Assembly: GCA_045639525.1 (NCBI GenBank)
Contig: JAZUDI010000010.1
Coordinates: 1 to 64,000 of the forward strand
Source: UBA1181 sp045639525
Lineage (GTDB): Bacteria; Bacteroidota; Bacteroidia; Bacteroidales; Paludibacteraceae
Length of the DNA: 64,000 bases
Direction of reading: 5' to 3'
Shown here: one piece after another, positions 8,703 to 18,089 of the stretch
Numbering within the stretch: the first letter of the stretch is position 1
How the letters are laid out: every line of letters begins with the position of its first letter
Made by a program: the position numbers and the translations under genes
Notes under the pieces: model-generated
Told to the model about the DNA's origin: nothing
Seen by the model: the letters and a program-made list of their open reading frames with translations, nothing else
The model's database searches: none

Positions 8703-11700
8703 CGCGTTCCCTCCTTTCCGCACGCACCGAATCCCGCGGCGCCAATAAATTTGTTCCATTCTCATCCTTGCCGAATGGGAGAAGACCCCGAAGTGTCTTC
8801 GACTCCTTCACAAAGACCACTCCTACCCCCTGCGTGTTGTTGGAGTTTCGGTAGTAATCATTGTTGGTATGGTTATAAGCCTTTATTCTCAATACCTTCT
8901 TCTTGCCCAATAGATACTCCGCGTCAAAATCACCCAAGAACGAGGCCTCGTTCTCCTCTCCGGATGCCTGCTTCTGGTATCCCAGATTGGTACTCAACAA
9001 CAACCGGTCGTTGAGCAATTTTGTCGAAACGGAGAGATTCATCTCCACATCGGAGAAATCCTCGTCAGAGGTGCTGAAACCTGTTCCGATTGTCACCTTA
9101 TCCTTCAAAACGGAGGAGAGCGCATTGTTTAATGCTGCCGAAAGAGAGGAGGAGGCCAAGGAGGTGAGCATCTCGTCGCCTTGCGTCTGACCGTCAGGGG
9201 CGTAGAACATACCCAGTCCGATCAAGTAGGCGAACTCACGGATACGGATATCATCAGTCGTGATAATGCTATTCATGTGTTGCGTCACATTGTCGGCGGC
9301 CTTCGGAAGGGTGATGTCATAGGTGAGATTCATCTCCGAGAGCGACCCGGAAGCCTTCGCGCTACAACGGACCGGCTGGCGTGTGGATCCCAGTCCCATA
9401 CCTGAAAATCCCTTGCTTAGGGTGGCAAGGTCGGCGGTCACATCGTAGCAGGCGGTCGCATCGAACTGCAACTTCATAGGGTCACCGTTAAACTGCACAT
9501 AGGCCCCCTCTTGGATCGTGAACTTCTTCGCCGGAATCTCCGACAATTTGATCTTCACATATCCGCTGTTGACGGTGTAACGGTCATAAATAGAGACCGT
9601 TCCCTCCTTATAGGTCACACGAAGGTTACCGTTGCCATTGACCATCGATCCATCCGCCACATTCACATAAAAGGTCGCCTCATCCGTCAACCTCACAGAG
9701 ATGTCCGCATCGATATCCAAAGGCATTTCTAGGCTCTCCGCCACCGTATCCGCCGCCTCATAACCGGCAGGCTTCACATAGACAATATTGTCATAGTTCT
9801 GCACCTCGGTCACCGTTTCGGGCAAAATAATGTTCAGGGTGGTCTTGTCACCGTTGCTGAACTCACCCCGGACCTTCACATGGGTGTCGGTACCCTGCAC
9901 CGTCAGATTCTTCGCATTGGCGTAGAAGGTGCCCGAAACTGTATTGGACTTCGCCTTGGGGTTATTCAACAATAGGAAGTTATCCATATTGACCATCAAA
10001 TCATAATTGAACTTTTTGAACTCCTCGTGGGAGACATTTCCCTTCAAGGTCAATAGACGGCCATTGTCATCCCGCAAACGGAAGTGGTCCACACGCACCC
10101 TGTTTTTTTCGAACTTAATGGTGTCGGATATGGTATAACCCACACCCGTGTAGTTGATCCTCGCATGAAGATCTTGGAAGAAGAGCCTTCCCTCCAAAGC
10201 CACATTGTCGAACTTTCCCTCCGCCAAGATATTGGCACCTACATTTCCCCTCAACTCGCTGACAAAATCCGCCGAGAAGGGGATAAAGCGATCCACGGGA
10301 AGAGAATCCAAGGTCATCACCATTTTCAAGATCTGGTCGGCCGGTTTCACCACACCTTGAATCAGCGCGGTACGACGCCCCTCATTGGTCAAGACCATTT
10401 TGGAGAGGACACCTTTCCGCTCGTTATTCCAACGCATATCCACCGCCAAGTCACCCCAATGGACGCCCTCATAAACAATGGAATCGAAACGCATGTTGTT
10501 GGTTTGGAAACGCATCGCCTCGCCCATCAAGGCACAACCATATAGGTCTCCGTCCAATGAGCACTGTAACGGAACATGCTTACGGGCCAGGGCCGAAACT
10601 ATCGGTTCAAGGTTCACCCGATCGAAACGGATATTCATCGTATCGCTCAATAAATCAGAGGCGATACCATCAACGCTCAACAAAACATTGTCATCCAAAG
10701 AGATTCCTATGTTTTTCACAAAAATCTTCTTCCCCAATTGATGGATTTCAGCAGGTGATGTGCCGAACTGGTAACCCACCAGGGTCCAATCAGCCGCCTG
10801 TGTCGTCAGATTCATATTCACCTTGCCTGTAGAATCCAAAGTGGAGTAAATCACGAATGGCAAGGAGCCCTTGATAAAGGTGGAATCAGGGAATGTGTTC
10901 GCATAGGCCACACCCTCTACCTGATTGTGGGTAACGATGGAATTGAGTCTGACACGCATCATCTCCGTTGCGCCGGAGGCGGAGGTGTCGGCCACGGCAT
11001 TAGCCGAGAGCTTGACTTTTGTGCCATCCGCGCTGAGCCGCACCGAGATATCACTGACCTTCCTGTTTTCCCAGCTTAGAGAAGGGAGTTCCAATTTCAG
11101 ACGCATCGCACGTTCCGGCACGGAGATATTTCCATTGAGGGAGGCTCCCATAGGCAACACCACCCTCTTGCCGAAGAGTTGCGCCCACTCCTCAACACGT
11201 TTCACCTTCACATCGAAATCAAAAGAGTCGTCAATGGTCAGATCCCCCACCTGCACCTGATCCAAGACATCGGGCCAATAGGGTTGGAGCGTCTTTATCA
11301 CCGCCGGATAGATATCGGCAAACTCGTATACGCCAGCCATTTCAGCATCAACAGCAGGAGAGGATAACGACAAACGTCTTGTTCCATCCGCCATTTGACG
11401 ATGCGTAAGCAAAAGAGGTTCTTGCCAGTGAACGCCAGTTGAGTCGCCCGACACACGAAGCGAATCGACCGACACGCGTCCCAACAGTTGTTTGAAATCG
11501 GTTAGCTCCGCGGAAAGACGGGTCGCCACTCGTATATCACCCAGCGAGTCCGCCAAACGGGTAGCCTTCGGAGAGAAATCGTCCAGTTGGGCCTTCACCA
11601 AGAGGTGAGGCTGCTCTCCGGTCAGGCCAGCTCCCTCCAACCATACCACGCCCCTCAAATTGGGATCGCCGATATCCACCCGCGAAGCGAGTGAATCGGA

Positions 11701-13128
11701 GGAGAAATAGTGCGCCGCAAGACGCAAGGTGTCATACGCATAGCCCCGATAGGAGAATTGGGGCAGATAACCACTGAAACGCACATCAGGCATCTGTTCC
11801 ATCCGCCAATCGACCTGGACATCGGAATTCATCGTGACCTTTCTGAAATCAGCGGATTTCAAAATAGAGTCTAAGGCAATATCACTTAACTGGGCGGTGA
11901 GGTCACACCCCAAATAGTTCTCCGCGTGGCGATAGCGCAAATCACCATCAACCTTCAACGATCCGAAAGGCACGGCGAGCTCCGCCATTAGTTTACCACT
12001 AGGCAAACTTCCTTTGTAGGTGAAATTTGTGGTCAATGGAAGATAATCAGCCAACTCTTTGCCCTGCTCACCACCAACCACCGAGAGGATGCGGTCGGTG
12101 CCCATCTTCGTGACGCGCAGCTCCTTTACCCACACATCATAACGCGTATCTTCCCAAGCCAGACAATCCTCCACTTTCACCCTCGGCGCCTCCAGCCTCA
12201 ACAGAGAAGGGTAATTGATCGAGAGCTCCTTCACATCAACCGACGGGAAGGTACCCGACGCGGAAAGGGAGAGCGACATCGAATCGGTCAACGACGAGAG
12301 TTGCGGAGCAAAACAGCGCAGATCCGCCAAAGAGAGGGAATCCGTGTGAAGATCCAAGCTGTACTGGCCATTATCCAACGCATAGTCTCCCCGCAACGCG
12401 ACGCTACTCTTAGGGAGCGACAATGTCAGACTCGGCAACAATAGTTGGTTCTCCTTTAAATGAATATCACTCGCTAAATCCTCAACCCGTAGTCCCGACT
12501 GCTCACGCATGGAGAGGTGTTCCACCTCTAAATGGAGTTCTCCAGCAGGCGTCATCGCAAAGGCCGCCTCCATCCGCAAATCAGAGCAATCGATGTGCGA
12601 GGCGTTAAAAAGGCCATCCGTTTGAGGAGCATCCTCCACATCGTAGGTCACACGGCCATTATTCAAATGAATTGCATTGATTTTCAAGCCGAAAGGTTTA
12701 CTCGGCTCATCGGCAGATTGCTCCTCCGTGGCGAAAGCGTCAAGAAGGAACTGGTAGTTAAAGTCAGTGGAATCGGAGGCCTTATCGATATGCACGACAA
12801 AATCATCCAATTCCACCCTTTTTATTTTCAAATGATTTAGGTTCAACAGCGCCCGAAGGCTCATGTCGGCCTTCACGGTTCCCGCATACAACAGCGTATC
12901 GCCCTTCAAATCCTCCACATAGAGGTCTTCGAGAGATAGTCCCCGCAAGAAATCAAAGCCTACATACCCAATGGAGAGTTCCGTTCCCGTCTTCTCTTTC
13001 AGCCAATCCTCCCCATAAGAGCAGAGCCTATTTTGCACACTCTTGTTGCTCAAAACAGCCACCAGCAAGATATTCAGTAAAAGAATTACCGCGATGGCCA
13101 GCAACAATATGCGCAACGCTCTCTTCAC
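8689..13128 (-). CDS. tamB: TamB-type translocation/assembly protein
   Basis: A 1479-residue protein with one N-terminal membrane anchor (residues about 7-27, ALRILLLAIAVILLLNILLVAV). A long beta-rich AsmA/TamB body follows, with the conserved DUF490/TamB domain at the C-terminus (roughly residues 1050-1440; for example ATCYDVTADLATL, SGSLSEMNLTYDITLPK and the final LSVSTKLLNDRLLLSTNLGY). TamB-like proteins bridge the periplasm, now seen as phospholipid or OMP transport conduits, and work with a TamA-type barrel, which is the next gene downstream. It sits 1 nt after the upstream lipoprotein gene, so it is part of the same operon. Confidence 0.9.
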   Translation of the reverse strand: MKRALRILLLAIAVILLLNILLVAVLSNKSVQNRLCSYGEDWLKEKTGTELSIGYVGFDFLRGLSLEDLYVEDLKGDTLLYAGTVKADMSLRALLNLNHLKIKRVELDDFVVHIDKASDSTDFNYQFLLDAFATEEQSADEPSKPFGLKINAIHLNNGRVTYDVEDAPQTDGLFNASHIDCSDLRMEAAFAMTPAGELHLEVEHLSMREQSGLRVEDLASDIHLKENQLLLPSLTLSLPKSSVALRGDYALDNGQYSLDLHTDSLSLADLRCFAPQLSSLTDSMSLSLSASGTFPSVDVKELSINYPSLLRLEAPRVKVEDCLAWEDTRYDVWVKELRVTKMGTDRILSVVGGEQGKELADYLPLTTNFTYKGSLPSGKLMAELAVPFGSLKVDGDLRYRHAENYLGCDLTAQLSDIALDSILKSADFRKVTMNSDVQVDWRMEQMPDVRFSGYLPQFSYRGYAYDTLRLAAHYFSSDSLASRVDIGDPNLRGVVWLEGAGLTGEQPHLLVKAQLDDFSPKATRLADSLGDIRVATRLSAELTDFKQLLGRVSVDSLRVSGDSTGVHWQEPLLLTHRQMADGTRRLSLSSPAVDAEMAGVYEFADIYPAVIKTLQPYWPDVLDQVQVGDLTIDDSFDFDVKVKRVEEWAQLFGKRVVLPMGASLNGNISVPERAMRLKLELPSLSWENRKVSDISVRLSADGTKVKLSANAVADTSASGATEMMRVRLNSIVTHNQVEGVAYANTFPDSTFIKGSLPFVIYSTLDSTGKVNMNLTTQAADWTLVGYQFGTSPAEIHQLGKKIFVKNIGISLDDNVLLSVDGIASDLLSDTMNIRFDRVNLEPIVSALARKHVPLQCSLDGDLYGCALMGEAMRFQTNNMRFDSIVYEGVHWGDLAVDMRWNNERKGVLSKMVLTNEGRRTALIQGVVKPADQILKMVMTLDSLPVDRFIPFSADFVSELRGNVGANILAEGKFDNVALEGRLFFQDLHARINYTGVGYTISDTIKFEKNRVRVDHFRLRDDNGRLLTLKGNVSHEEFKKFNYDLMVNMDNFLLLNNPKAKSNTVSGTFYANAKNLTVQGTDTHVKVRGEFSNGDKTTLNIILPETVTEVQNYDNIVYVKPAGYEAADTVAESLEMPLDIDADISVRLTDEATFYVNVADGSMVNGNGNLRVTYKEGTVSIYDRYTVNSGYVKIKLSEIPAKKFTIQEGAYVQFNGDPMKLQFDATACYDVTADLATLSKGFSGMGLGSTRQPVRCSAKASGSLSEMNLTYDITLPKAADNVTQHMNSIITTDDIRIREFAYLIGLGMFYAPDGQTQGDEMLTSLASSSLSAALNNALSSVLKDKVTIGTGFSTSDEDFSDVEMNLSVSTKLLNDRLLLSTNLGYQKQASGEENEASFLGDFDAEYLLGKKKVLRIKAYNHTNNDYYRNSNNTQGVGVVFVKESKTLRGLLPFGKDENGTNLLAPRDSVRAERRERDAKK

Positions 13129-13770
13129 CTATTTTTTCTCAAAATTACTTCCCGTAATGATAACGTCAAACCATCCCTCTCCGGTTAGGAACGACTGGTC
13201 CCGACGGCTGTCAAGAGTCCTTACGGAATCCGCCTCTGGGAAGAGATCCTCCATATCGTACTTGAAATCGAAGATACCCGACAAGAAGAGGGTGTTTCTG
13301 TCACCATCCAGACCGATCAATTTGGATCGGGTGAAGGTCAACGATCCTGAACGGATATTCAGCGTATCGGTCTTGTAATCTTTTTTCCACTCCACCAGGC
13401 AACTATCCTTGCTCTTCAAGTCAAGGGTGAGGGAATCCAATGCGACCAAGTCGAAGAAATGTTTGATCTTCATGGAGTCCATCGGGAAGGTGAATGAGAG
13501 TGTACGACGATCCCACTTGTTGTGCCAATCGTTTCGAGTGCGCACATCACCATGCAACGAGAAGGTGACGGTACTATCAGTCACAATAACGCTGGCTGGT
13601 TCTGAAGCGTAACGTTCCGTGAACTTGCACGCATCGATGCTGGCCTCGAATTTATCACTTCCACATTCCAATCTTTCATCCAATAGATCTGCATCTGGTT
13701 CGTAACAAGCCACTGGCAAGGTTAGCAAAGAGATCCATAATATCTTATTTATCAGCTTCATAACATTCAA
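13129..13770 (-). CDS. hypothetical lipoprotein (DUF4738-like)
   Basis: 213 residues with an N-terminal lipoprotein signal ending in LTLPVAC, so it is probably anchored in the outer or inner membrane. The rest looks beta-rich with no catalytic motif I recognise. Its stop and the TamB start are adjacent (13129/13128), and it begins 3 nt after the barrel gene upstream, so it belongs to the envelope operon. The DUF4738 suggestion is from general resemblance only; treat the function as unknown. Confidence 0.7.
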   Translation of the reverse strand: MNVMKLINKILWISLLTLPVACYEPDADLLDERLECGSDKFEASIDACKFTERYASEPASVIVTDSTVTFSLHGDVRTRNDWHNKWDRRTLSFTFPMDSMKIKHFFDLVALDSLTLDLKSKDSCLVEWKKDYKTDTLNIRSGSLTFTRSKLIGLDGDRNTLFLSGIFDFKYDMEDLFPEADSVRTLDSRRDQSFLTGEGWFDVIITGSNFEKK

Positions 13771-13773
13771 TTT

Positions 13774-14610
13774 TTAGAAATCCTCCGTAGGCATAGCCTT
13801 TTCTGTTTGAATATTGTTATCATAAGTGGACTCCACCTTGGTCACCTTCTCTCCGGAAGGGCCCACTGGAAATTGGAAGGAGACCTTCAATCCACCACCC
13901 ACTCTCATCTCATCCATATCGATGAACGAAATAGGCGATTTACCCAATTCGAATCGAGGGAAGACCACCTCCGGATTCACATAAAAGTGGTGACATCTGA
14001 TGCGAATACCGCCTGATGCGGAAATGGATGGATGGAACACATCCGGCTTACCGATCTCCTCCAAGACATTCCGCTCGTATAATGTCGCCATACGGCTATT
14101 TACGATCGAGACAGTGTTGTTGGTCGCCACCTTGAAATCAAAGCTGGCATCCACCTTCACATAGGGCCTTACCCTACATTGGTAGGGTGCGAAGAATACA
14201 CGCATCGCCAAAGGAATACCCACATAGAAGTTGCGTTGTCCCAAAGCGTTAAGGGAGATATAATCATTCGTGGTCGCGCTCTCTTTTACCAACCAATAGA
14301 AGTTATCCCATCCATTCTCCACCATGGCGGAGTGGTTGACGAACCGAACACCTGTCGCAAGCGAGAACCTTTCGTTGCAGAAGAAAAATTCAGAGGTCAC
14401 ATCCAAATGCCAAGAGAGGTATTCAGAGGTGGCTACATTGGCTTCGCAGCTCAATATTTTAGGCAAATTCGTCTCCTTCTCGTCCGGAAAGATAAGACCG
14501 TAAGAGACGCCTAAATTCACTCTTGTAGGCACCGCCTCTTCGCTTGACTGAGCGAGAATCGGCATAGCGAACATCGCCAACAAGAGAGTCAATAGAGAAA
14601 AACGCTTCAT
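13774..14610 (-). CDS. outer-membrane beta-barrel-like protein, unknown function
   Basis: 278 residues with a clear Sec signal peptide (MKRFSLLTLLLAMFAMPILAQ, cleaved after AQS). Alternating beta strands follow, such as RVNLGVSYGLIFP, WHLDVTSEFFF and GIRIRCHHFYVNPEVVFPRF, typical of small Bacteroidota outer-membrane barrels. The last 25 residues (VTKVESTYDNNIQTEKAMPTEDF) look like a disordered tail. It is the second gene of the operon lipid kinase - barrel - lipoprotein - TamB - TamA-like. The specific function is not recognisable. Confidence 0.7.
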   Translation of the reverse strand: MKRFSLLTLLLAMFAMPILAQSSEEAVPTRVNLGVSYGLIFPDEKETNLPKILSCEANVATSEYLSWHLDVTSEFFFCNERFSLATGVRFVNHSAMVENGWDNFYWLVKESATTNDYISLNALGQRNFYVGIPLAMRVFFAPYQCRVRPYVKVDASFDFKVATNNTVSIVNSRMATLYERNVLEEIGKPDVFHPSISASGGIRIRCHHFYVNPEVVFPRFELGKSPISFIDMDEMRVGGGLKVSFQFPVGPSGEKVTKVESTYDNNIQTEKAMPTEDF

Positions 14611-14624
14611 ATATTTTTAAAATT

Positions 14625-15494
14625 TTAAATTCTAACCTTTAATGACAATGGATCGATCTCCACCTTGATCTCCTTACCCATCGTAATAGGGTCTCCATCA
14701 ATATGGAACTCACCCTCTCCCTTACGGGTAAGCAACACCTCCTTTGCGGTCAACGAAGTAACGTGTCGGCTCTGGTCAAATGTCTTTCGGAAAAGACGGA
14801 AAGCCAAGAATGGCGCCGAGTAGATCGGGAAGGTGGAGAGAATGCAGATGTTCAACAATCCGTCCCTGGTGCTGGCGTGAGGTGCGATATAGGCCATATT
14901 TCCCCACTGCGCCGCATTGGCGAAGGTGATCAAAAAGGCGCGTCTGCGCAAGGTGAAAGAGGGCCCGATCAACTTGTAGTAGTCAGGCTTATATTTCAGA
15001 TACTCCCGCAACACCACCTTCAAATAGGTCATGAAGCCACGCTTTCCTTCGGTGGAGAAAGATTGGCTGATATGTGCGTCGAATCCTGTTCCGCAAGTGC
15101 AGAAGAAACGGTGTCCGTTAGCCAAACCGCTGTCGATGACATGTTCCTTTCCATTATGAATCTGCGCCAACGCCTCCCTGGCATGCATAGAGAAGCCCAA
15201 GTGGCGGGCCAATCCATTGCCCGAACCGAATGGCACAATGGCGAAGGCGGTCTCGGTATGCACCAACGAAGAGGCCACCTCATTCATCGTTCCGTCACCA
15301 CCACAGGCAACCACCACATCGTAACCCTCTTCGGCAAACTGTTTGGCCAGTTCCCTTCCGTGACCGGCATATTCTGTCTTTACGATAGTCGTCTCCCAAT
15401 CTTCTTTAAACATCTCCTGTATCATCTGCGGCAAAGCCTTTTTGTCCGCCGTACCTGAGATAGGATTAATGATAAAAGCAATTCGTTTTGGCAT
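14625..15494 (-). CDS. diacylglycerol/lipid kinase family protein (YegS/DgkB type)
   Basis: 289 residues matching the DAGK catalytic family. The N-terminal segment AFIINPISGTADKK is the usual start, and the nucleotide-binding motif VVACGGDGTMNEVA lies near residue 60-73. It is followed by FAIVPFGSGNGLARHLG, the second hallmark. The C-terminal beta domain ends with EFHIDGDPITMG, the common substrate-domain signature. These soluble enzymes phosphorylate lipids such as diacylglycerol or related polyprenyl or sphingoid lipids; the substrate cannot be read from sequence. It is the first gene of the minus-strand envelope operon. Confidence 0.9.
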   Translation of the reverse strand: MPKRIAFIINPISGTADKKALPQMIQEMFKEDWETTIVKTEYAGHGRELAKQFAEEGYDVVVACGGDGTMNEVASSLVHTETAFAIVPFGSGNGLARHLGFSMHAREALAQIHNGKEHVIDSGLANGHRFFCTCGTGFDAHISQSFSTEGKRGFMTYLKVVLREYLKYKPDYYKLIGPSFTLRRRAFLITFANAAQWGNMAYIAPHASTRDGLLNICILSTFPIYSAPFLAFRLFRKTFDQSRHVTSLTAKEVLLTRKGEGEFHIDGDPITMGKEIKVEIDPLSLKVRI

Positions 15495-15693
15495 AATATT
15501 ACAACTTTAATTCCGCAAAGTAACAAAAAAAATCGAGATATTATCCACGTTTCTCCCTTTAAAAATGGTTAAACTGACACAAACGGGACATAGGCGGAAT
15601 CAATAAAAGCGAGGATGCCGCTCAATCTAAAAATAAATCGTAAATTCGCGGCAAATCGGGCCACCGGGAATCGGGCCTCCAAAGGAAATACTT

Positions 15694-16188
15694 ATGGAAT
15701 ATACAATCATCGCCGCCGTAGCGGAGAATCTAGCGATAGGCAAAGACAATCAGTTGATTTGGCACCTCAACGCCGACATGAAACACTTCAAAAGCCTCAC
15801 CACAGGACACACAGTCTTGATGGGCCGCAACACCTACCTCTCCATCGGCCGTCCATTGCCCAACCGCCGCAACATCATCCTCTCCCGCACCATGCAGACG
15901 GAGGACGCGCCAGGCTGCGAAATCATCCGTGACCTCTCCGAACTGGAGAGCGACCCTTCCCTCAAGAAAGAGGAGATTTTCGTGATGGGTGGCGGACAAA
16001 TCTACCAAATGATGATGCCTTTGGCCAATAAACTTTGCCTCACCCTGGTGCATACCTCACCGGAGGCGGACACCTTCTTCCCCGCCTATCCGGAAAGCGA
16101 GTGGCAGGAGTATTCGCGTGAAAGTTTCACCGCGGACGAGAAGAACGACCACGACTATGAGTTCGTGAATTATTTGAGGAAGAGATAA
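15694..16188 (+). CDS. folA: dihydrofolate reductase
   Basis: 164 residues, the usual DHFR length. The N-terminus YTIIAAVAENLAIGKDNQLIWHL carries the conserved nucleotide and folate-site residues. LMGRNTYLSIGRPLPNRRNIILSR is the NADPH-binding motif, and EEIFVMGGGQIYQMMMPLANKL is the second glycine-rich motif. It reduces dihydrofolate to tetrahydrofolate and so recycles the folate oxidised by ThyA (43838-44632). Transcribed alone, divergently from the lipid-kinase operon. Followed by a palindromic repeat at 16205-16232. Confidence 0.97.
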   Translation: MEYTIIAAVAENLAIGKDNQLIWHLNADMKHFKSLTTGHTVLMGRNTYLSIGRPLPNRRNIILSRTMQTEDAPGCEIIRDLSELESDPSLKKEEIFVMGGGQIYQMMMPLANKLCLTLVHTSPEADTFFPAYPESEWQEYSRESFTADEKNDHDYEFVNYLRKR

Positions 16189-16204
16189 CAAACATAATTC
16201 GGAC

Positions 16205-16232
16205 GTAGAGACGTTGTGCACAACGTCTCTAC
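16205..16232. repeat. REP-like perfect palindrome (28 bp)
   Basis: A perfect inverted repeat with arms GTAGAGACGTTGTG and CACAACGTCTCTAC and no spacer lies between folA and the convergent minus-strand gene. A shorter relative lies at 37327-37350. It can form a hairpin in either transcript. It supplies the TAG stop of the minus-strand gene at 16229. Confidence 0.9.
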
Positions 16233-16561
16233 CATAATTTCACCACCTTACACAAGGACAGATCCGCAGGAATCGCCTTGCCGGAAAAGATTCCAGGATA
16301 TTCCAACGACCAATAATGGGAAGGGGATTTCATCTCTTGGGGGAATTGCTTCAACAACAGGTTTTCGAGGGAGAGACCGCTCGTTAATTGCGGCTCAAAA
16401 GGGAGTATAACCCCCTCTAAAAAAGTGGTGGCAGGAGGTTCTGTCCCCTCCAATTCCATCAACGAACAGCTTGCGGCCTCCTCATCCACCATAAGGACCG
16501 CATTACGCATCCAAGTGTCAGGAGATGTATATATCCTACGAGAGAGATAACCTTTTCGCAT
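16229..16561 (-). CDS. hypothetical protein, last gene of the lspA operon
   Basis: 110 residues, starting 11 nt after the stop of the DUF4296 gene and on the same strand, so it is probably translated. The sequence (MRKGYLSRRIYTSPDT ... NAVLMVDEEAASC ... LPFEPQLTSGLSLENLLLKQF) has a short beta-rich start resembling the N-terminal piece of amidohydrolase-like proteins, but no metal-binding motif is present. I do not recognise a function. Its stop codon TAG is the first three bases after G of the palindromic repeat, so the repeat may have shortened or re-ended the gene. Confidence 0.55.
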   Translation of the reverse strand: MRKGYLSRRIYTSPDTWMRNAVLMVDEEAASCSLMELEGTEPPATTFLEGVILPFEPQLTSGLSLENLLLKQFPQEMKSPSHYWSLEYPGIFSGKAIPADLSLCKVVKLW

Positions 16562-16572
16562 TGTTCCGTCTC

Positions 16573-16929
16573 CTATTCGCCACCCGCCTCCTTGGCCACA
16601 ATCGGCGTTATCGAATCCTCTTTGGCCTGCAAACGCTCCATCACCTCTTCGTAAACCCGCTCGTAGACATCCAAATGGGCGGAGTACCAGACTATGGCGG
16701 AATCGAATTCCGCCTCCGTACAGTGGTGCTTCTCCAACAATTGATTGTAGAAATAGGTTGGCATATCATCCGAAGGAGCACCCTTTTGGGCGAAGGCCGA
16801 CTGCATGATGTACTGATCCGTCAGGATTTCCACCATCTTCTTTTCGGGAATAATAGGTCGGGAGGAGTCGGGCGAACACGCCACCAACAACACCATCACC
16901 ATCCCGAAGAAATAACTCAAACCTTTCAT
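16573..16929 (-). CDS. DUF4296 domain lipoprotein
   Basis: 118 residues. The lipoprotein signal (MKGLSYFFGMVMVLLVAC) is followed by RPIIPEKKMVEILTDQYIMQSAF, the recognisable DUF4296 pattern common in Bacteroidota next to lspA and dksA-like genes. The start overlaps the lspA stop by 4 nt (ATGA), which indicates translational coupling. Function unknown; the presence of a lipobox immediately after the gene for lipoprotein signal peptidase is typical of this locus. Confidence 0.85.
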   Translation of the reverse strand: MKGLSYFFGMVMVLLVACSPDSSRPIIPEKKMVEILTDQYIMQSAFAQKGAPSDDMPTYFYNQLLEKHHCTEAEFDSAIVWYSAHLDVYERVYEEVMERLQAKEDSITPIVAKEAGGE

Positions 16930-17582
16930 GCCTTATCCTTTTCAGGTGTTTTATTTTCATCCTCTTCCGAGGAGATACAATCTCTAAACCAGATGAGCAC
17001 CACAAATACGCTGACCGTTATCGCGGAGTCCGCTATATTAAATACCGGAGAAAAGAATGTACCGGACGATCCACCTACCCAAGGCACCCACTCCGGCCAT
17101 GTGTACGAGAAGAGCGGAAAGTGAAGCATATCGACCACCCTACCATAGAAAAGCGGCGCGTAACCGCCTCCCTCTGGCATAAAATGAGCAATCTGATGCA
17201 TGCTGGAATCGAAGCAGTATCCATAGAAGACACAATCGATGATGTTGCCGAAGGCTCCCGCTATGATAGCAGCCACACAGAGCACATAACCCATCTTTTC
17301 GCCCTTCTTCACCAAATAGTAGAGATAATAACCCAGACCACCCACGGCCAAGATCCTCAAAAGGGTGAGGAAGATCTTGTTGCGGAAAATCTCCATACCG
17401 AAGGCGATTCCATTGTTCTCAACAAAACGAATGTAGAACCAATCCGTAACCGCCACACTCTCACCTAAGTAAAAGTGCGTCTTCACATAAATCTTCACGA
17501 TCTGATCCAGGAGCACTATGCCCAAGATCAGAGCGGAAGAAATCAATACCTTTTTTTTCTGTTCAGATTGCACAGTAATCAT
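16926..17582 (-). CDS. lspA: lipoprotein signal peptidase (signal peptidase II)
   Basis: 218 residues. This inner-membrane aspartyl protease removes signal peptides from prolipoproteins. The catalytic aspartates sit in GAFGNIIDCVFYG and FNIADSAI, and the conserved NNGIAFGM segment is present. It is longer than the usual 160-170 residues because of loop insertions and a charged tail (EEDENKTPEKDKA), as common in Bacteroidales. The start at 17582 gives a TAATG overlap with the upstream dksA-like stop. The longer ATG at 17615 would lie inside that gene. Confidence 0.95.
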   Translation of the reverse strand: MITVQSEQKKKVLISSALILGIVLLDQIVKIYVKTHFYLGESVAVTDWFYIRFVENNGIAFGMEIFRNKIFLTLLRILAVGGLGYYLYYLVKKGEKMGYVLCVAAIIAGAFGNIIDCVFYGYCFDSSMHQIAHFMPEGGGYAPLFYGRVVDMLHFPLFSYTWPEWVPWVGGSSGTFFSPVFNIADSAITVSVFVVLIWFRDCISSEEDENKTPEKDKA

Positions 17583-17962
17583 TATTTCACACCATTTTTC
17601 TTGGCATCGATACACAATGTCGCATGAGGTACCGCACGCAATCTCTCCTTCGGAATGAGTTTACCGGTCTCGCGGCAAATTCCGTAAGTTTTATTCTCTA
17701 TACGAATCAATGCGGCTTGTAGGTGCTGGATGAACTTCATCTGTCTTTGCGCCAAACGGCCAGCCTCCTCCTTGGTCATGGTCTCGGCGCCCTCCTCCAA
17801 TACCTTGAAAGTAGGGGAAGTATCCTTCACGTCATTGCCGTCCATATTCGCCAAACTTGCCTTCAATGATTCATAATCTCTTTGAGCGGCGGCCAATTTC
17901 TCCAAAATCAACTCTTTGAACTCCGCCAACTCAGCATCTGAATATCGTGTTTTCTCTGCCAT
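17582..17962 (-). CDS. TraR/DksA family transcriptional regulator
   Basis: 126 residues with a long N-terminal coiled-coil helix pair and a C-terminal zinc-finger-like fold (YGICRETGKLIPKERLRAVPHATLC). Only one cysteine remains from each CxxC pair, so zinc binding is probably lost; this is usual for the Bacteroidota version. DksA-like proteins bind the RNA polymerase secondary channel. First gene of the operon with lspA, DUF4296 and the 110-residue gene. Confidence 0.9.
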   Translation of the reverse strand: MAEKTRYSDAELAEFKELILEKLAAAQRDYESLKASLANMDGNDVKDTSPTFKVLEEGAETMTKEEAGRLAQRQMKFIQHLQAALIRIENKTYGICRETGKLIPKERLRAVPHATLCIDAKKNGVK

Positions 17963-18089
17963 AATCCATTAGATTTAATGTGATACTTTTTACATTTGCG
18001 AAAGTAGATAAATGAGAGGGTTTATCCAAACCTTTTATCCTACGAATTATCAACAATGAAAAAAAATGTTAAAGTTTTCCTTCAAGGAC